DNA from: Azotobacter vinelandii | GTDB taxonomy: Bacteria; Pseudomonadota; Gammaproteobacteria; Pseudomonadales; Pseudomonadaceae | Assembly (NCBI RefSeq): GCF_001571105.1 | Contig: NZ_BCTD01000153.1 | Strand: one strand, 5' to 3' | Length of the DNA stretch: 6,944 nucleotides | Part shown: positions 5,553-6,944 of the stretch, piece after piece | Layout of the letters: the number at the start of each line of letters is the position of its first letter | Position numbering within the stretch: the first letter of the stretch is position 1 | The notes under the pieces: generated by a model | Seen by the model: only the letters and a program-made list of their open reading frames with translations | What the model was told of the DNA's origin: nothing | Database searches by the model: none | Made by a program: the position numbers and the translations under genes

Positions 5553-6478
5553 CGGCCGGCTCCCGGGAAAGGGTGGGTGGCATGCCAGTGGCGGGCGATG
5601 TCGATGCGCCGGGCGAACCAGACCTTGTCGTGGCCCTTCGCGTAATCGACGAAGCGTTGCAGGGCGGCGAAGCGCGCCGGGCGGCCGAGCAGGCGGCAGT
5701 GCATGCCGATGGACAGCATTTTCGGCGCGCCGGCCTCGCCCTCGGCATAGAGCACGTCGAAGGCGTCCTTGAGGTAGGTGAAGAAGTCGTCGCCGCTGTT
5801 GAAGCCCTGTACCTGGGTGAAACGCATGTCGTTGGTGTCCAGGGTGTAGGGAATCACCAGGTGCGGCCGCTTTGCGCCGGAGGCCGGGTCCCAGTAGGGC
5901 AGGTCGTCGTCGTAGGCGTCGGAGTCGTAGAGAAAGCCTCCTTCCTCGCGCACCAGCCGGCGGGTGTTGGGACCGAGACGCCCGGTGTACCAGCCGAGCG
6001 GGCGCTCGCCGGCGATCCGCGCGAGGATCTCGACGGCTCGCTCCAGGTGCGCCTTTTCTTCGGCCTCGTCCATATATTGGTAGTCGATCCAGCGATAGCC
6101 ATGGCTGCAGATCTCGTGACCGTCGGCGACCATCCTCCTGATGACCTCGGGATGGCGCTCGGCGGCCATGGCCACGGCGAACACGGTCAGCGGAACGCCT
6201 TCGCGGCGGAACAGTTCGAGCAGGCGCCAGACCCCGGCGCGGCTGCCGTATTCGTAGAGCGACTCCATGCACAGGTTGCGCACGCCGGGCAGCGGCTGGG
6301 CGGCGACCATCTCGGAGAGGAAGGCCTCGGATTCCCCGTCGCCGTGGAGGATGCAGCGCTCGCCGCCTTCCTCGTAGTTGAGCACGAAGGACAGGGCGAT
6401 GCGTGCCTCGCCCGGCCAGTGCGGATGGGGCGGCTCGCCGGCGTAGCCGATCAGGTCGCGGGGGTAGGGACTGGTCAC
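5549..6478 (-). CDS. puuE: Allantoinase of the polysaccharide-deacetylase fold (PuuE)
   Basis: PuuE opens the hydantoin ring of allantoin to give allantoate. It belongs to the NodB/polysaccharide deacetylase superfamily but is described as metal-independent, unlike the amidohydrolase AllB. The 309-residue length fits. Visible motifs include FVLNYEEGGE (31-40), where NYEEG replaces the Asp-Asp metal pair of true deacetylases, HEICSHGYRW (121-130), the NTRRLVREEGGFLYDSDAYDDD region (171-192) and GMHCRLLGRPAR (258-269). There is no signal peptide, so it acts in the cytosol and not on cell-wall glycans. The start is GTG at 6478 with AGGAG at 6489-6485, 6 bases upstream. It is the first gene of the operon and overlaps uraD by 4 bases. 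Generic pipelines may label it polysaccharide deacetylase. Confidence 0.95.
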   Translation of the reverse strand: MTSPYPRDLIGYAGEPPHPHWPGEARIALSFVLNYEEGGERCILHGDGESEAFLSEMVAAQPLPGVRNLCMESLYEYGSRAGVWRLLELFRREGVPLTVFAVAMAAERHPEVIRRMVADGHEICSHGYRWIDYQYMDEAEEKAHLERAVEILARIAGERPLGWYTGRLGPNTRRLVREEGGFLYDSDAYDDDLPYWDPASGAKRPHLVIPYTLDTNDMRFTQVQGFNSGDDFFTYLKDAFDVLYAEGEAGAPKMLSIGMHCRLLGRPARFAALQRFVDYAKGHDKVWFARRIDIARHWHATHPFPGAGR

Positions 6479-6584
6479 GGGACTCTCCTGTCTAGGCTTG
6501 AAACTATCGGGACAAGGGTATCTCCTGCAAATCTACCGCTCACCCGCACACAGGAGGAAGGGGCCGCCCGGCTCCGCAGTACCC
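6479..6584. promoter_or_regulatory. Divergent control region between puuE and hiuH
   Basis: This 106-bp gap must hold the promoters for both directions. Toward puuE, TTGCAG (6530-6525) and GATAGT (6508-6503) are 16 bases apart, a weak sigma70-like pair (3/6 and 4/6 matches). No convincing pair was found toward hiuH; TTGAAA at 6498-6503 has no good -10 box. CTTG (6497-6500) and CAAG (6513-6516) form a small inverted repeat that overlaps the proposed puuE -10 and could be part of an operator. No regulator gene is in the window. Confidence 0.35.
6560..6575 (+). promoter_or_regulatory. Hairpin between Shine-Dalgarno and start codon of hiuH
   Basis: The only strong ribosome binding site before hiuH, AGGAGG at 6552-6557, lies 27 bases from the ATG at 6585, too far for normal initiation. 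Between them GGGGCC (6560-6565) can pair with GGCTCC (6570-6575) around a GCCC loop, with one G-T pair. Folding out these 16 bases would bring the effective spacing to about 11 bases. No alternative in-frame ATG, GTG or TTG lies in this gap. Confidence 0.4.
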
Positions 6585-6935
6585 ATGGCCAGACTGACTA
6601 CCCATGTGCTCGACACCACCTACGGCTGCCCCGGCGCGGGCATCGCCATCGACCTCTACCGCCTCGACGGCGAGCGGCGGCAGTCGCTGGGCCAGGCCGT
6701 GACCAACGCCGACGGACGCTGTGATGCGCCGCTCCTGGAGGGCGAGGCGTTTCGCGCCGGCGTCTACGAACTGCACTTCCACGCCGGCGACTACTACCGC
6801 CGCCGCGGGGTGCGCCTGGCCGAGCCAGCCTTCCTCGATGTGGTGGTGCTGCGCGTCGGACTGGGCGGCGAGGGGCATTACCACGTGCCGCTGTTGGTGT
6901 CGCCGTACGGCTATTCCACCTATCGCGGCAGCTAG
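6585..6935 (+). CDS. hiuH: 5-hydroxyisourate hydrolase, transthyretin-like (HiuH)
   Basis: HiuH hydrolyses 5-hydroxyisourate, the product of PuuD, to OHCU, the substrate of UraD. The 116-residue protein has the full set of family signatures: LTTHVLD at 4-10 with catalytic H7, TNADGRCD at 40-47 with R45, the HYHVPLLVSPYGYSTYRGS segment (98-116) with H98, and the C-terminal YRGS tetrapeptide that distinguishes the enzyme from vertebrate transthyretin. There is no signal peptide, so it is cytosolic. The start at 6585 (MARLTTHV) is chosen by homology; the frame stays open back to a TTG at 6498, but those residues are unlike the family. It is transcribed away from puuE and so may be tuned apart from the five-gene operon. 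Only 9 bases follow the stop before the window ends. Confidence 0.95.
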   Translation: MARLTTHVLDTTYGCPGAGIAIDLYRLDGERRQSLGQAVTNADGRCDAPLLEGEAFRAGVYELHFHAGDYYRRRGVRLAEPAFLDVVVLRVGLGGEGHYHVPLLVSPYGYSTYRGS

Positions 6936-6944
6936 AGCATTTTT

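Noticed and set aside
4033..5748. Long upstream extension of the alc frame
   Set aside because: The extension covers uraD and puuE, is Arg-rich without motifs, and the true start at 5028 has a well-placed AAGGA and the allantoicase N-terminus.
5357..6724. 455-codon plus-strand open frame antisense to puuE and running into hiuH
   Set aside because: It has no family features, overlaps three well-supported genes and crosses the divergent control region; typical GC-rich shadow frame.

Overview
The window looks like chromosome from a high-GC member of the Pseudomonadaceae (Pseudomonas or a close relative). The evidence is the strong G/C third-position bias, the protein sequences, and the gene order puuD-allA-alc-uraD-puuE with a divergent hiuH, which I recall from P. 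aeruginosa (PA1513-PA1518). The species cannot be fixed from sequence alone.

Left part (1-2245). A small secreted glycine-zipper protein (236-535, +) converges on a 3-hydroxyisobutyryl-CoA hydrolase-like gene (580-1671, -), with a strong shared hairpin between them. The hydrolase is the last gene of a minus-strand unit. Upstream of it lie a 69-codon ORF that appears to be an internally deleted 3-hydroxyisobutyrate dehydrogenase (mmsB-type) remnant, and before that an unrecognised 40-codon ORF with a good ribosome binding site. The dehydrogenase acts immediately after the hydrolase in valine breakdown, so this looks like a decayed valine-catabolic operon that still keeps its stop/start couplings.

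Right part (2246-6935). This is a near-complete route from urate to glyoxylate. PuuD (membrane urate oxidase with a C-terminal cytochrome c domain) makes 5-hydroxyisourate. HiuH and UraD convert it to S-allantoin. PuuE (metal-independent allantoinase) makes allantoate, Alc (allantoicase) makes ureidoglycolate and urea, and AllA (ureidoglycolate lyase) releases glyoxylate and the second urea. Five genes form a tight minus-strand operon, puuE-uraD-alc-allA-puuD, ending in an intrinsic-terminator-like hairpin. hiuH is divergent across a roughly 106-bp control region.

I found no CRISPR, tRNA, rRNA, IS element or evidently new defence or mobile system. The less ordinary signals are the collapsed dehydrogenase ORF, a hairpin placed between the Shine-Dalgarno and start codon of hiuH, a hairpin covering the Shine-Dalgarno of the glycine-zipper gene, and a possible gene-end fragment antisense to that gene's leader.
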